DNA of 64,000 nt, taken from the NCBI RefSeq assembly GCF_004339675.1, contig NZ_SLVM01000009.1:1-64000 (forward strand), in the 5' to 3' direction. Within the stretch, counting starts at the first letter, position 1, and the number at the start of each line of letters is the position of its first letter. This DNA comes from Rhodovulum steppense (GTDB lineage: Bacteria; Pseudomonadota; Alphaproteobacteria; Rhodobacterales; Rhodobacteraceae). A program made the position numbers and the translations under genes. This document shows positions 55,960 to 64,000 of the stretch, in pieces. The notes beneath the pieces are model-generated. The model did no database searches. It was not told where the DNA came from and saw nothing but the letters and a program-made list of their open reading frames with translations.

Positions 55960-57363
55960 ATGCGGAAGGCCCTGATCGGATCGCAATTGCGGCAGCTTCG
56001 CCGCGACCACGGCCACACCCAGGCCGAGATGGCCCGGCGGCTGAAGGTCAGCCCGGCCTATGTGAACCTGCTCGAGAACAACCAGCGTGCGCTTTCGGTG
56101 CCGGTGCTGATGGCCCTGACCGAAGCCTATGGCGTGGACATGCGCGAGTTGCTCAGCGACCGCGACGCCGCGCGGCTGGCCGAATTGCGCAGCGCGGTCG
56201 CCGATCCTGCCTTCGACCGCGACCGGCCCGATCTGGCGGAACTGCGGGCCGCGGTCGATCATGCTCCGCGGCTGGTGGACCTGTTCCTTCAGCTTTACCG
56301 CGGCCATCGCAGCGCGGTCGAGCGGCTGTCGCGGCTGGGCGATTCGGCGGGCGAGTTGCTGGGGGCCTCGCCCGAGGCCGCGATCCACGACTTCTTTCGC
56401 GACAACGCCAATTACTTCGATGCCTTGGAAACCGCGGCCGAAGACATTCGCCGTCAGATCGTCGGCGCGCCGGACGACATGTATGCGCTGCTCAAGCGCT
56501 ATCTGCGGATGAAGTTCCAGATCGACGTGCGCCAGGTCAGCCTTGACGAGATGCCCGACACGCTGCGGCTGTTCGATGACCGCGCAGGCTGCGTGCTGCT
56601 GTCCGAGGCGCTGGACCATCCCAACCGGGTGTTCCAGATCGCCCATGTTCTGGCGCTGGTCGAACTGCCCGACTTGCTTGACGCACTGGTTGGCGAAAGC
56701 GGCATCGCGACCGAGCCTGCCCGCGCGCGCTGCCGGGTGGAACTGGCGAATTACTTCGCCGCGGCACTGCTGATGCCCTATCGGCCCTTCCTCGATCTGG
56801 CCGAGCAATCGGCCTATGACATCGACCGGCTGGCCGCCGCCTTCGGCATGAGCTTCGAGCAGGTCTGCCACCGGCTGACCACGCTGCAGCGCGACGGTGC
56901 GCGGGGGATCGGGTTCTTCCTGTTGCGCATCGACCGGGCGGGCAATGTCACCAAGCGGGTCAACGCCACCCCCTTCGCGCTGGCCGAAAAGGGCGGATCC
57001 TGCCCGGCATGGAACATCCACAACGCGTTCAGCATGTCGGACATGGTGCTGGCGCAACTGGTCGAGATGCCGGACGGGGCGCAGTTCTTCACGATCAGCC
57101 GCACCAGCCCGCGCCCGGTCTTCAGCCGCACCCCGCAGGACAGTCGGCTGGTGGTGGCGCTGGGCTGCGAGCGGGGCGATGCGCACCGGATCGGCTATGC
57201 CCGCGCCGTCAATCTGGACCGCGATCCGGGCATGGTGGCGCAGATCGGCATCGCCTGCCACATCTGCCCGCGCCAGGCCTGTTCCCAGCGTGCCCATCAA
57301 CCGATGCACATGGTCCTGCCGATCGACGCCAAGCGCCGGGGTAGAACGCGCTACGAAAGTTGA
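55960..57363 (+). CDS. XRE-family regulator, ScfR/RamB type
   Basis: A 467-residue regulator: N-terminal HTH (SQLRQLRRDHGHTQAEMARRL, then VSPAYVNLLENNQRALSV; about 5-60), followed by an ImmA/IrrE-like domain (DUF955 remnant; VELANYFAAALLMPYRPFL) and a C-terminal DUF2083 short-chain acyl-sensing region with cysteines (SCPAWNIHN, CHICPRQACSQR). In actinobacteria and Rhodobacter relatives, such proteins (RamB, MccR, ScfR) control acetate, propionate or methylcitrate metabolism in response to acyl-CoA. Its divergent position suggests control of tctCBA and the acyl-CoA ligase. I take the ATG at 55960; upstream frame is open but lacks homology. Confidence 0.85.
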   Translation: MRKALIGSQLRQLRRDHGHTQAEMARRLKVSPAYVNLLENNQRALSVPVLMALTEAYGVDMRELLSDRDAARLAELRSAVADPAFDRDRPDLAELRAAVDHAPRLVDLFLQLYRGHRSAVERLSRLGDSAGELLGASPEAAIHDFFRDNANYFDALETAAEDIRRQIVGAPDDMYALLKRYLRMKFQIDVRQVSLDEMPDTLRLFDDRAGCVLLSEALDHPNRVFQIAHVLALVELPDLLDALVGESGIATEPARARCRVELANYFAAALLMPYRPFLDLAEQSAYDIDRLAAAFGMSFEQVCHRLTTLQRDGARGIGFFLLRIDRAGNVTKRVNATPFALAEKGGSCPAWNIHNAFSMSDMVLAQLVEMPDGAQFFTISRTSPRPVFSRTPQDSRLVVALGCERGDAHRIGYARAVNLDRDPGMVAQIGIACHICPRQACSQRAHQPMHMVLPIDAKRRGRTRYES

Positions 57364-57375
57364 GGCCGGGCTGCC

Positions 57376-57819
57376 TCAGGCGGCCTGCTGCCAGAAATCG
57401 CACAGGAAGGACAGCGCGCCATCCGCGCCGTCGGCGGCGCAACGGTCCTGGAAATGCGGCTCGCACAGATCGGCGAAACGGGGATGGGCGCGCAGTTGCG
57501 ACCGATCGACCGTGCGGAACGCCATCGACCAGTCGGGAAAGTCGCGCCCGGCCTTCACGCCGCGCTCCAGCACGATCTTGGTATGGTGGCGCGGGTCCGA
57601 GAAGATGCGCTTTCTCAGCGCCTCGATTGCGGCCTCGTCGCCTTCAAGAAGCTGCATGAAGCTCCCGCGAAAGCGCCCCTCGCCCTCGGCAAACAGCAGG
57701 ACCCCGGTGATACCGTGGCGCGGGTTGTAGCTTCGCGCCTCTTCAAGGATGTCCTCGAGGTCATTGGGCGTCAGCGCCTGTGCGGCCTGGCTGACATAGA
57801 CGATGTAATGGGTACTCAC
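57376..57819 (-). CDS. BLUF-domain blue-light photoreceptor
   Basis: A 147-residue single-domain BLUF protein. The flavin-binding residues are in place: Tyr8 (YIVYVSQA), Asn32 (YNPRHGITGVLL), Gln56 (FMQLLEG) and Trp97/Met99 (FPDWSMAF). The Tyr-Asn spacing (24) equals that in AppA; a six-residue insertion lies before Gln56. After the BLUF core only about 45 residues follow, without an effector domain, so signalling must use a partner. GTG 57819 is the likely start. It is convergent with the XRE regulator and divergent from IclR. Confidence 0.9.
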   Translation of the reverse strand: MSTHYIVYVSQAAQALTPNDLEDILEEARSYNPRHGITGVLLFAEGEGRFRGSFMQLLEGDEAAIEALRKRIFSDPRHHTKIVLERGVKAGRDFPDWSMAFRTVDRSQLRAHPRFADLCEPHFQDRCAADGADGALSFLCDFWQQAA

Positions 57820-57860
57820 TGCGCGGCTCCGGCTCGGGTGATACGGACCTCCCTTGGGGC

Positions 57861-57888
57861 GGTATAAGGCTGCGCGCTGCCAAGTCAA
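57861..57888 (-). promoter_or_regulatory. Candidate promoter of the BLUF gene
   Basis: On the minus strand TTGACT (57888-57883), 16 bases, TATACC (57866-57861), placed 40 bases before the start codon. Good -35, moderate -10. Confidence 0.5.
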
Positions 57889-57908
57889 GGAGATCATCGC
57901 CATATTAT

Positions 57909-57937
57909 TTGACAATGTGAAAATTACTTCGATATTT
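57909..57937 (+). promoter_or_regulatory. Promoter of the iclR-type regulator
   Basis: TTGACA (57909-57914), 17-base spacer, ATATTT (57932-57937), within an unusually AT-rich stretch (57901-57955). It lies 60 bases before the start and is back to back with the BLUF promoter, so both could be co-regulated. Confidence 0.55.
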
Positions 57938-57993
57938 GGAAAAATGCTTGACGCTCATCCAACCATGGGCGAACTTTCCCCCGGGAGGACGTG

Positions 57994-58830
57994 ATGGCGA
58001 GCAGGGCGGCGACATATCGGGACGGCGTGGCGGATCCTTCTTTCGCCTCGGTGGAGAAGGCGGCGGCGCGGCGCATCCAGTCGGTCGAGCGCGCGCTGGA
58101 CATCCTGGAGATCCTGGCCGCGGCGCCCGACGCGCTGGCGCTGGGCGAAGTGGCGGCTCAGGCCGGGCTGAACGTCTCGACCTGCCATCATCTGGTCGCG
58201 ACCCTGGTCGATCGCGGCTATGTCCTGAATGCCGGGCGCAGCCGGGGCTACATGCTGTCCTCGCGCTTGCAGGAACTGACCGAGATGAGCGCACGCAAGG
58301 CCGACCTGTCGGATTTCGCCCGCACCGATCTGATCGATCTGTCCGGTCGGCTGGGGCTGAGCGTGCAACTGGCCGAGATGCAGGGCAGCGCGTTGGTCAC
58401 GCGGTTCAGGGCAAATGTGGCCGAGACCCATGTCATCGAAGCCGACGAGGTGGTGAAGATGCGCGCCGCCCACGCCACCGCCACCGGCAAGGCCATCCTT
58501 GCCTGGCTGCCCGAGGGCGAGACGCTGAAGATCATTTCCGAGAACGGGCTGGAGCGGTTCACCGACAACACGCTGACCAGCCTGGCGGATCTGACCGAGG
58601 ATCTGCGTTGGGTCCGGCGCAACGGCTTTGCGGTGGATAACGAGGAACTGAAGCCGGGGGTGGTGTGCTACGGCGCGGCGCTGAGGGACGAGAAGGGCGC
58701 GGTGATCGGCTCGATCTCGGCCTCGATGCCCCTGGCGCTGGCGACAGAGGCATGCCGGGCGCACGTCGCGCAAGAGGTTGTGGCCTGCGCGCGCAGGCTG
58801 TCGGACAGGTTACGCCTGGGTCGTCCCTAG
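57994..58830 (+). CDS. IclR family transcriptional regulator
   Basis: A 278-residue regulator: winged-helix N-terminal domain (SVERALDILEILAAAPDALALGEVA, AGLNVSTCHHLVATLVDRGYV; about 32-95) and an IclR effector domain (VIEADEVVKMRAAHATATGKAILAWL; ... ). These regulators control catabolism of aromatic or acyl compounds. It directly precedes the alcohol dehydrogenase/molybdenum hydroxylase genes on the same strand and probably regulates them. ATG 57994 is preceded by GGGAGG; a GTG one codon earlier is also possible. Confidence 0.9.
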   Translation: MASRAATYRDGVADPSFASVEKAAARRIQSVERALDILEILAAAPDALALGEVAAQAGLNVSTCHHLVATLVDRGYVLNAGRSRGYMLSSRLQELTEMSARKADLSDFARTDLIDLSGRLGLSVQLAEMQGSALVTRFRANVAETHVIEADEVVKMRAAHATATGKAILAWLPEGETLKIISENGLERFTDNTLTSLADLTEDLRWVRRNGFAVDNEELKPGVVCYGAALRDEKGAVIGSISASMPLALATEACRAHVAQEVVACARRLSDRLRLGRP

Positions 58831-58885
58831 GGAGGGGGCGGTCCGGCGAGGAATGGGAAACAGGGACAAAAGGGAGGAAGCACAG

Positions 58886-60049
58886 ATGGCGATGCCAGCG
58901 GGTGTAAAGACGGATAGCCGCTATCCGATCCCCGAGAAGATGAAGGCCTGGGTGCTGGGCGATCCGGGCGAACTGACGCTTGCCGAAAAGCCGGTGCCGG
59001 TGCCGAAGAAGGCCGAGGTGCTGGTCCGGATCGACGCCGTGGCGATCTGTGCGACCGACCTGGAGATCATCTATCACGGTCCTCCGGCGCAGATCGAGGG
59101 CGGGGCGCCCTTCAACAGGAACTTCACGCCGGGCCATGAATACATGGGCACCGTCGTGGCCTTGGGGCCGGGGGTGGACGAATACGAGATCGGCCAGCGG
59201 GTGACGGTTGAAATCCATGCCGGCTGTGGCCAGTGCAAGCGCTGCCGGCAGGGCATGTACACGTCCTGCCACAATTACGGCAAGAACTACGGCGACGTGG
59301 ACAAGGGCCACCGCGCCAACGGCTTCACCACCGATGGCGGGTTCTGCGAATACCAGGTCAACAACATCAACACGCTGATTCATGTGGATGACAGCATGTC
59401 GGATGAGGAGGCCACGCTGGTCGTCACCGCCGGCACCGCGATGTACGGGCTGACCGAACTGGGCGGGCTGGTCGCGGGCGAAAGCGTGGTGGTCACCGGA
59501 CCCGGGCCGATCGGGTTGCTGGGCGTCGCGGTCGCCAAGGCGCTGGGCGCGCAGCCCGTGATCCTGACCGGCACCCGCGACAACCGGCTGGAGATGGGCA
59601 AGAAACTCGGCGCCGATCATGTGGTGAATGTCCGCAACGAGGATCCTGTCGAGGCGGTCAAGCGGCTGAACGGCGGGGTGGGCGTCGATTATGTGCTGGA
59701 ATGTTCCGCCGCCGCCAACGCGATCAACGAGGCCTGCCAGATGGTCAACCGGGGCGGCAAGGTCTGCCTTGCGGCCTTTCCGGGGGAGCCGCCGCAGGTC
59801 GACGTGGCCCACCTCGTCCGCAACAACATCTACGTCTACGGCATTCGCGGCGAAGGGAAATCCGCGACCCACCGGGCCGAGGCCTTCATGCGGCAGAAGC
59901 GGTTCGACGCCACGCTGATCCACACCCATACCTTCGAGATGGACGACCTGAAGGAGGCGATCCGCTACGCTAGGGACCGGGTCGAGGACGCGATCAAGGT
60001 GGTGGTCAAGAACCGCCATTCCGAGGCCAGGAGGGTGGCCGCCGAGTGA
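58886..60049 (+). CDS. Zinc-dependent alcohol dehydrogenase (MDR family)
   Basis: A 387-residue medium-chain dehydrogenase/reductase. Catalytic zinc ligands in VAICATDLE (Cys) and TPGHEYMG (His-Glu), structural zinc Cys cluster CGQCKRCRQGMYTSC, and NAD-binding GPGPIGLLGVAVAKALG. It oxidises an alcohol or 2-hydroxy compound; the substrate is unknown. The long insertion NYGKNYGDVDKGHRANGFTTDGGF is as in (R,R)-butanediol/sorbitol-type enzymes. GGGAGGAAG precedes the start. It is followed by the Mo-hydroxylase genes. Confidence 0.9.
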   Translation: MAMPAGVKTDSRYPIPEKMKAWVLGDPGELTLAEKPVPVPKKAEVLVRIDAVAICATDLEIIYHGPPAQIEGGAPFNRNFTPGHEYMGTVVALGPGVDEYEIGQRVTVEIHAGCGQCKRCRQGMYTSCHNYGKNYGDVDKGHRANGFTTDGGFCEYQVNNINTLIHVDDSMSDEEATLVVTAGTAMYGLTELGGLVAGESVVVTGPGPIGLLGVAVAKALGAQPVILTGTRDNRLEMGKKLGADHVVNVRNEDPVEAVKRLNGGVGVDYVLECSAAANAINEACQMVNRGGKVCLAAFPGEPPQVDVAHLVRNNIYVYGIRGEGKSATHRAEAFMRQKRFDATLIHTHTFEMDDLKEAIRYARDRVEDAIKVVVKNRHSEARRVAAE

Positions 60050-60108
60050 AATCCCGGGGCCGTCCGCATCGGGCGGCCCCGTCCATGGCCAAGGGAGGGG
60101 CCAGGGAC

Positions 60109-61026
60109 ATGCTGACATTCGAGCGATACGAGATGCCCGCGACCTTGCCCGAGGCGCTGGCGCTCTGGGCGGAGGCCCCCGCGGGCGCGCGGCTGGTGGC
60201 CGGCGCGACCGACATCCTGCCCTGGGCGCGCGAGGGGCGCGCGGGCGACGTGGACCTGCCGCTGGGGATCGACCTCAGCCGGGTCGCGGAACTCAGGGGC
60301 TACGAACGCCACGGGGCGCGCGTGCGGCTGGGCGCCAACACCGTCTGGCAGGATTTCCTGGACGACCCGCGGCTGGCCCGCTGGCTGCCGGTGATGCCCT
60401 ATTGTTCGGTCTGGTTCGCCGACGACCAGATCCGCCAGCAGGCGACGCTTGCGGGCAATCTGGTGAACGCCTCGCCCGCCGCCGATGGCACGCCCCCCGT
60501 CCTTGCGTTGAATGGCGAACTGGAGCTTTGCCGCTGGGCGGGCGATCACATCATGTGCCGCACCATGCGGGTCGAGGATTTCGTGACCGGCCCCGGCGCC
60601 ACGCGGCTTGCCCCGGGCGAGATCGTGAACTCGGTGACGCTCGATATCGCAGAGGGTTACGGCGCGTCCTTCCAGAAGGCGGGTCTGCGCCGCTCGCTGG
60701 TGATCTCGGTGGCCTGCGTGGCCGCGCTGGTGAAACTGGACGAGACCGGCACGCGCTTCGCCGATGTGCGTCTTGCGCTGGGGGGCGTCGGCCCCGTGCC
60801 GGAACGGCTGCGCGACATCGAGGACCGCCTGAGGGGCGCGGCGGTGGATGCCCGCCTGATCGCCGAGGTGGCCGAGGCCACCGCGTCCCGCGTCGCCTCG
60901 CGAAGCCGCGTTGACTATCGCCGCCGCGTGGTGCCGGGCTTCGTCCGCGCCGCGCTGGAAGAAGCCGCCGACCGGGCGCGTGTCGCCCCCTCCGCGGCCG
61001 AACGCAAGGAGGCCGAAAATGCCTGA
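60109..61026 (+). CDS. Molybdenum hydroxylase FAD-binding subunit (CoxM/XdhB-like)
   Basis: A 305-residue medium subunit of the xanthine-oxidase family: the FAD-binding AGATDILPWAREG and the second loop TLAGNLVNASPAADGTPPVLAL, followed by a CO_deh_flav_C-like C-terminal domain. It transfers electrons from the FeS centres to the acceptor. The ATG at 60109 follows GGGAGGGG at 10 bases; an upstream ATG 60085 is in frame. The stop overlaps the next start. Confidence 0.88.
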   Translation: MLTFERYEMPATLPEALALWAEAPAGARLVAGATDILPWAREGRAGDVDLPLGIDLSRVAELRGYERHGARVRLGANTVWQDFLDDPRLARWLPVMPYCSVWFADDQIRQQATLAGNLVNASPAADGTPPVLALNGELELCRWAGDHIMCRTMRVEDFVTGPGATRLAPGEIVNSVTLDIAEGYGASFQKAGLRRSLVISVACVAALVKLDETGTRFADVRLALGGVGPVPERLRDIEDRLRGAAVDARLIAEVAEATASRVASRSRVDYRRRVVPGFVRAALEEAADRARVAPSAAERKEAENA

Positions 61027-62896
61027 GATGAAACTGGAGATGCAGGTCAACGGCCGCAAGGTGATGCGTCTCGCCGATCCCGGCCAGCGCCTGCTGGATT
61101 TCCTGCGCGACGAGCTGAACCTCACCGGCACCAAGGAAGGCTGCGGCGCGGGCGAATGCGGGACGTGCAGCGTCTTCGTGGATGGAAAGCTTGTGAAATC
61201 CTGCCTGATGCCGGTGGCCAAGGCGCAGGGGGCCGAGATCCAGACTGTGGAGGGGCTGGCGAAGCCGGGCGAGCTGGAGGCCATCCAGAAGGCGTTCCAC
61301 AAGACCGGGGCCAGCCAGTGCGGCTATTGCATCCCCGGCATGGTGATGGCGGCGACGTCCGTCCTGCGCGAGGCGCCCGAGGCGAGCCTTGACGAGATCA
61401 AGGAACGCATGGGCGGCAACATCTGCCGCTGCACGGGGTATTCCAAGATCATCGAGGCCGTGGCGCTGGCCCGCGACGTGGTGACGGGCCGCGCCAGCCC
61501 CGCCGTGCTGGAGCCCGAAACCGTGGGCGAGAGCTATATCGGCCACAATGTCCGGCGGCTGGATGCGCCCTCCAAGGTGACGGGTCGGCTGAAATACGCA
61601 GGCGACATGGTGATGCCGGACATGGCGCACATGGCCGTCCTGCGTTCGCCCCATGCGCATGCCGAGATCGTCTCCATCGACACCTCCGAGGCCGAGGCGA
61701 TGGCGGGCGTGGCTTGCGTCATCACCGCGGCCGACGTGCCGGGCACCGACGGCTTCGGCGTCTTCGTCCACGACCAGCCGGTGATGGCCCGCGGCAAGGT
61801 TCGCCATGTCGGCGAGGCGGTCGCCGCGGTGGCCGCCGAGGACGCGGCGACCGCGCGCCGGGCGCTGACGAAGATCAAGGTGGAGTACCGCGACCTGCCG
61901 GGGCTCTTCGACCCCGAGGACGCGCTGAAACCCGGCGCGCCGGTGATCCACGATTACGCCCCCGACAACATGGTCAAGCACATCCCGATCCGGAAGGGCG
62001 ACATCGAGGCCGGCTTCGCCGCCGCCGACCTGATCCTCGAAGAGGCGTTCTCGACCCAGCAGGTCGAACATGCCTATCTCGAGCCCGAGGCAGGCATCGC
62101 CTATGTCGACCATGACGACGTGGTGACGGTGATCTCGCCCAGCCAGAACATCACCCACCATCGCCACATGCTGGCCGGGATCCTTGCCCTGCCGATCAAC
62201 AAGGTGCGCTTCATCATGTCCCCCGTCGGCGGCGGCTTCGGCGGCAAGGAGGACATGATCTACCAGGGCATGCTGGCGCTCGCCGCGATGAAGACCCACC
62301 GCCCGGTGCGGCTGGTGTTCACCCGCGAGGAATCGATCGCGGCCTCGGCCAAGCGGCATCCGTCCCGCGTGACATACCGCATGGGCCTGACGCGCGATGG
62401 CCGCATCACCGCGATCCGGTTCGAGATGTTGTCGGATGGCGGGGCCTATGGCATGTCGTCCGAAGGCGTGATGCGCAAGGCCGCGATCCTGTCCTGCGGG
62501 CCCTACGAGATCGAGAACCTGTGGATCGACACCCGGGCCGTCTACACCAACAACACGCCCTCGGGCGCCTTCCGCACCTTCGGCGGCATGCAGGCGCAAT
62601 TCGCCACCGAAAGCATGATGGACATCGCCGCGGAACGGCTGGGGCTCGATCCGTTCGAGATAAGGCGGCGGAACATGATGCGGGCCGGGTCGCTCACCCA
62701 CACGCAACAGCGGCTCACCTCCGCCTCCATCGACCGGGTGCTGGAGGCGGCCGAACAGGCGTCACGCTGGGAGCCGGGTGCACCCACCATGCGCGGACCG
62801 ATGCGGGGCGACCTTGGGGGCCCGGGGACGCGGGCGCCCTGCACGCTGGGCGCGCGGTTCGAGACGCCGAAGGACAGCAAGGAAAGGGTGGCCTGA
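61019..62896 (+). CDS. Fused [2Fe-2S] subunit plus N-terminal half of molybdopterin subunit
   Basis: A 625-residue fusion. Residues 1-165 form the small subunit: CGAGECGTCSV with CLMPV (plant-type [2Fe-2S]) and CGYCIPGM with CRCTGY (second cluster). After a short linker, 170-620 carry the hammerhead domain (GHNVRRLDAPSKVTGRLKYAGD) and MoCoBD_1 (SPVGGGFGGKEDMIYQG, QQVEHAYLEPEAG). The MoCoBD_2 half is missing here and is encoded by the next gene, whose ATG overlaps the stop (TGATG). Fusion of FeS and Mo N-half, with the Mo subunit cut between its two cofactor-binding domains, is unusual. Confidence 0.88.
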   Translation: MPEMKLEMQVNGRKVMRLADPGQRLLDFLRDELNLTGTKEGCGAGECGTCSVFVDGKLVKSCLMPVAKAQGAEIQTVEGLAKPGELEAIQKAFHKTGASQCGYCIPGMVMAATSVLREAPEASLDEIKERMGGNICRCTGYSKIIEAVALARDVVTGRASPAVLEPETVGESYIGHNVRRLDAPSKVTGRLKYAGDMVMPDMAHMAVLRSPHAHAEIVSIDTSEAEAMAGVACVITAADVPGTDGFGVFVHDQPVMARGKVRHVGEAVAAVAAEDAATARRALTKIKVEYRDLPGLFDPEDALKPGAPVIHDYAPDNMVKHIPIRKGDIEAGFAAADLILEEAFSTQQVEHAYLEPEAGIAYVDHDDVVTVISPSQNITHHRHMLAGILALPINKVRFIMSPVGGGFGGKEDMIYQGMLALAAMKTHRPVRLVFTREESIAASAKRHPSRVTYRMGLTRDGRITAIRFEMLSDGGAYGMSSEGVMRKAAILSCGPYEIENLWIDTRAVYTNNTPSGAFRTFGGMQAQFATESMMDIAAERLGLDPFEIRRRNMMRAGSLTHTQQRLTSASIDRVLEAAEQASRWEPGAPTMRGPMRGDLGGPGTRAPCTLGARFETPKDSKERVA

Positions 62897-63915
62897 TGCA
62901 ACGCAGGATGCGCGGCCGCGGCGTCGCGGCAAGCTGGTACGGCATCGCGCGGACCGCCACGGTGGACCGCGCGGGCGCCTGGGCCGAACTGGATGACGGC
63001 GGCACCGCCAAGGTGGTGACCGGCGTGACCGAGATCGGCGAGGGCATCCTGACGGTGCTGGCCCAGATCGCGGCCGAGGAACTGGGCATCCGCCCCGAGG
63101 ACGTGACCATCGGCGACAACGACACCGCGCGCTCGCCCGAGGCGGCGCATGCGGGCGCCACGCGGCAGACCTACATGATCGGCAATTCCGTGGCGCTCGC
63201 CTGCCGCGAGGCCAGGGCGCGGCTCTTCGCCGAGATCGCCGCGCATTGGGAGGTGGACGCAGGGGCCCTGGTCGCCTTTGACGGGGAACTCCGCGCCCAG
63301 GGCACCAACCTCGCCATGACCATGGCCGAGGCGGTGGACCTGTGCAAACGCCGCGGCGTGGTCCCCGTGGGCGCGGGCCATTTCACCGCGCATGGCACCG
63401 GGCTGAACCCCGAGGACGGCTCGGGCGCGCCCTGGCAGGCCTATGTCTTCGGCACCCAGGTCGCCGAGGTCGAGGTCGATACCGTGACCGGCGAGGTGCA
63501 GGTTCTCGGCCTCTGGGCCGCCCATGACGTGGGCCGCGTCATCAACCCCCGTGGCGTCGAGGGCCAGATCGAGGGCGGCGTGGTGCAGGGCCTCGGCCAG
63601 GCGCTGATGGAGGATTACCAGACCGCGAACGGCCACCCGGTCACGCATGGCTTCGCGAAATACATCCTGCCGACCGCGCTGGATGTTCCGGAAATCACCT
63701 CGATCCTGGTCGAGGATCGGGACCCGCTCAGCCCGCTCGGGGCCAAGGGGATCGGCGAGCCCGCGCTGGTGCCGACCGCGCCCGCGATCATCAACGCGAT
63801 CCACGACGCGGTGGGCGTACGCATCCGCTCGCTGCCCGCGACGCCCGAGAAGGTGCTGGCCGCCATCGCCGAGAAACAGGCCCGCGAGGCCGCAGCGGCG
63901 AAGGCCGCCGAATAG
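62896..63915 (+). CDS. C-terminal half of molybdopterin-binding subunit
   Basis: A 339-residue protein equal to the MoCoBD_2 domain of xanthine-dehydrogenase-type large subunits: GRGVAASWYGIARTATVDR, GVTEIGEGILTVLAQIAAEELG, VGRVINPRGVEGQIEGGVVQG and the active-site Glu region LGAKGIGEPALVPTAPAI. It complements the preceding gene; together they make about 964 residues, close to the expected FeS plus Mo subunit total. It could be expressed as a separate chain by coupling at TGATG, or by -1 frameshifting; upstream frame is open for 375 bases. Confidence 0.85.
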   Translation: MQRRMRGRGVAASWYGIARTATVDRAGAWAELDDGGTAKVVTGVTEIGEGILTVLAQIAAEELGIRPEDVTIGDNDTARSPEAAHAGATRQTYMIGNSVALACREARARLFAEIAAHWEVDAGALVAFDGELRAQGTNLAMTMAEAVDLCKRRGVVPVGAGHFTAHGTGLNPEDGSGAPWQAYVFGTQVAEVEVDTVTGEVQVLGLWAAHDVGRVINPRGVEGQIEGGVVQGLGQALMEDYQTANGHPVTHGFAKYILPTALDVPEITSILVEDRDPLSPLGAKGIGEPALVPTAPAIINAIHDAVGVRIRSLPATPEKVLAAIAEKQAREAAAAKAAE

Positions 63916-63956
63916 ACGCGTGACGCCGCGCGCGGCGCAAGGGACAGGGAGAAAGC

Positions 63957-64000
63957 ATGGAAACCTCGATGTACAGCGCGATGCGGGTCGGCATCGTCCA
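63957..64000 (+). CDS. Start of a further gene in the Mo-hydroxylase cluster (partial)
   Basis: Only 14 codons are visible (METSMYSAMRVGIV, then H) after GGGAGAAAGC at good spacing. The gene runs off the right edge. It probably continues the same transcript; I cannot identify the product. Confidence 0.5.
   Translation, partial: METSMYSAMRVGIV

Noticed and set aside
62521-62895. Upstream extension of the second Mo-subunit gene
   Set aside because: In this frame the peptide has no similarity to the family, while the overlapping frame encodes well-conserved Mo-subunit sequence; the ATG at 62896 is the better start.

Overview
The window is about 64 kb of GC-rich, densely packed alphaproteobacterial chromosome. 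Gene order and protein sequences point to the Rhodobacteraceae/Paracoccaceae (a Rhodobacter, Rhodovulum or Paracoccus type of organism). The strongest signs are the contiguous dusB(nifR3)-ntrB-ntrC-ntrY-ntrX-trkA-trkH-hfq-hflX block, an NtrC without the sigma-54 GAFTGA loop, a tRNA-His lacking G-1, and several small proteins I recognise only from this group. The genus cannot be fixed from the sequence.

Layout. (1) 1-1156: the edge of an IS5-type insertion sequence cuts into a DNA methyltransferase/nuclease gene, leaving a 5'-truncated remnant. (2) 1.5-9.3 kb: nrdR-ribD, aqpZ, a minus-strand polysaccharide-export gene followed by a decayed kpsC-like gene, then ribE-ribB-ribH-nusB and a small membrane protein. 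(3) 9.4-21.3 kb, all minus: dusB-ntrBC-ntrYX-trkAH-hfq-hflX, covering nitrogen regulation, K+ uptake and RNA chaperone functions. (4) 21.5-27.4 kb: ispDF-pgpA-pncC, an MmgE/PrpD protein, a RatA/COQ10-like protein, hpt, a probable 6S RNA on the minus strand, mmcB, a DUF6324 protein and tRNA-His. (5) 27.5-32.1 kb, minus: a polar amino acid type ABC transporter operon ending in a glutamine-synthetase-like ligase. (6) 32.2-49.98 kb: mostly housekeeping genes (rlmJ, pyrG, secG, purA, thiN, sdaA, rpiA, gor, hflK-hflC, Do protease), interspersed with small conserved proteins and one large lineage-specific protein of unknown function at 38468-40552. (7) 50-64 kb, accessory and metabolic: a PanE-like reductase, an acyl-CoA ligase, a TctCBA tripartite carboxylate transporter with a divergent XRE/ScfR-type regulator, a small BLUF blue-light receptor, and an IclR-controlled catabolic cluster. 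That cluster holds a zinc alcohol dehydrogenase and a molybdenum hydroxylase whose catalytic subunit is split over two overlapping genes. The last gene runs off the window.

How the parts fit. The first 50 kb is stable core genome with many ATGA/TGATG stop-start overlaps, implying translational coupling. Decay and acquisition are seen at the left edge (IS and methyltransferase remnant) and in the capsule remnant (kpsC). The right-hand 14 kb looks like substrate catabolism: carboxylate uptake, CoA activation, and oxidation of an alcohol or N-heterocycle/aldehyde-type substrate, each part beside its own regulator. I see no CRISPR array, prophage, rRNA operon or replication origin. No defence system appears intact. 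The least explained items are the split Mo-hydroxylase, the 694-residue protein, the three-fold 11-bp repeat at 1271-1303 and the eroding kpsC.
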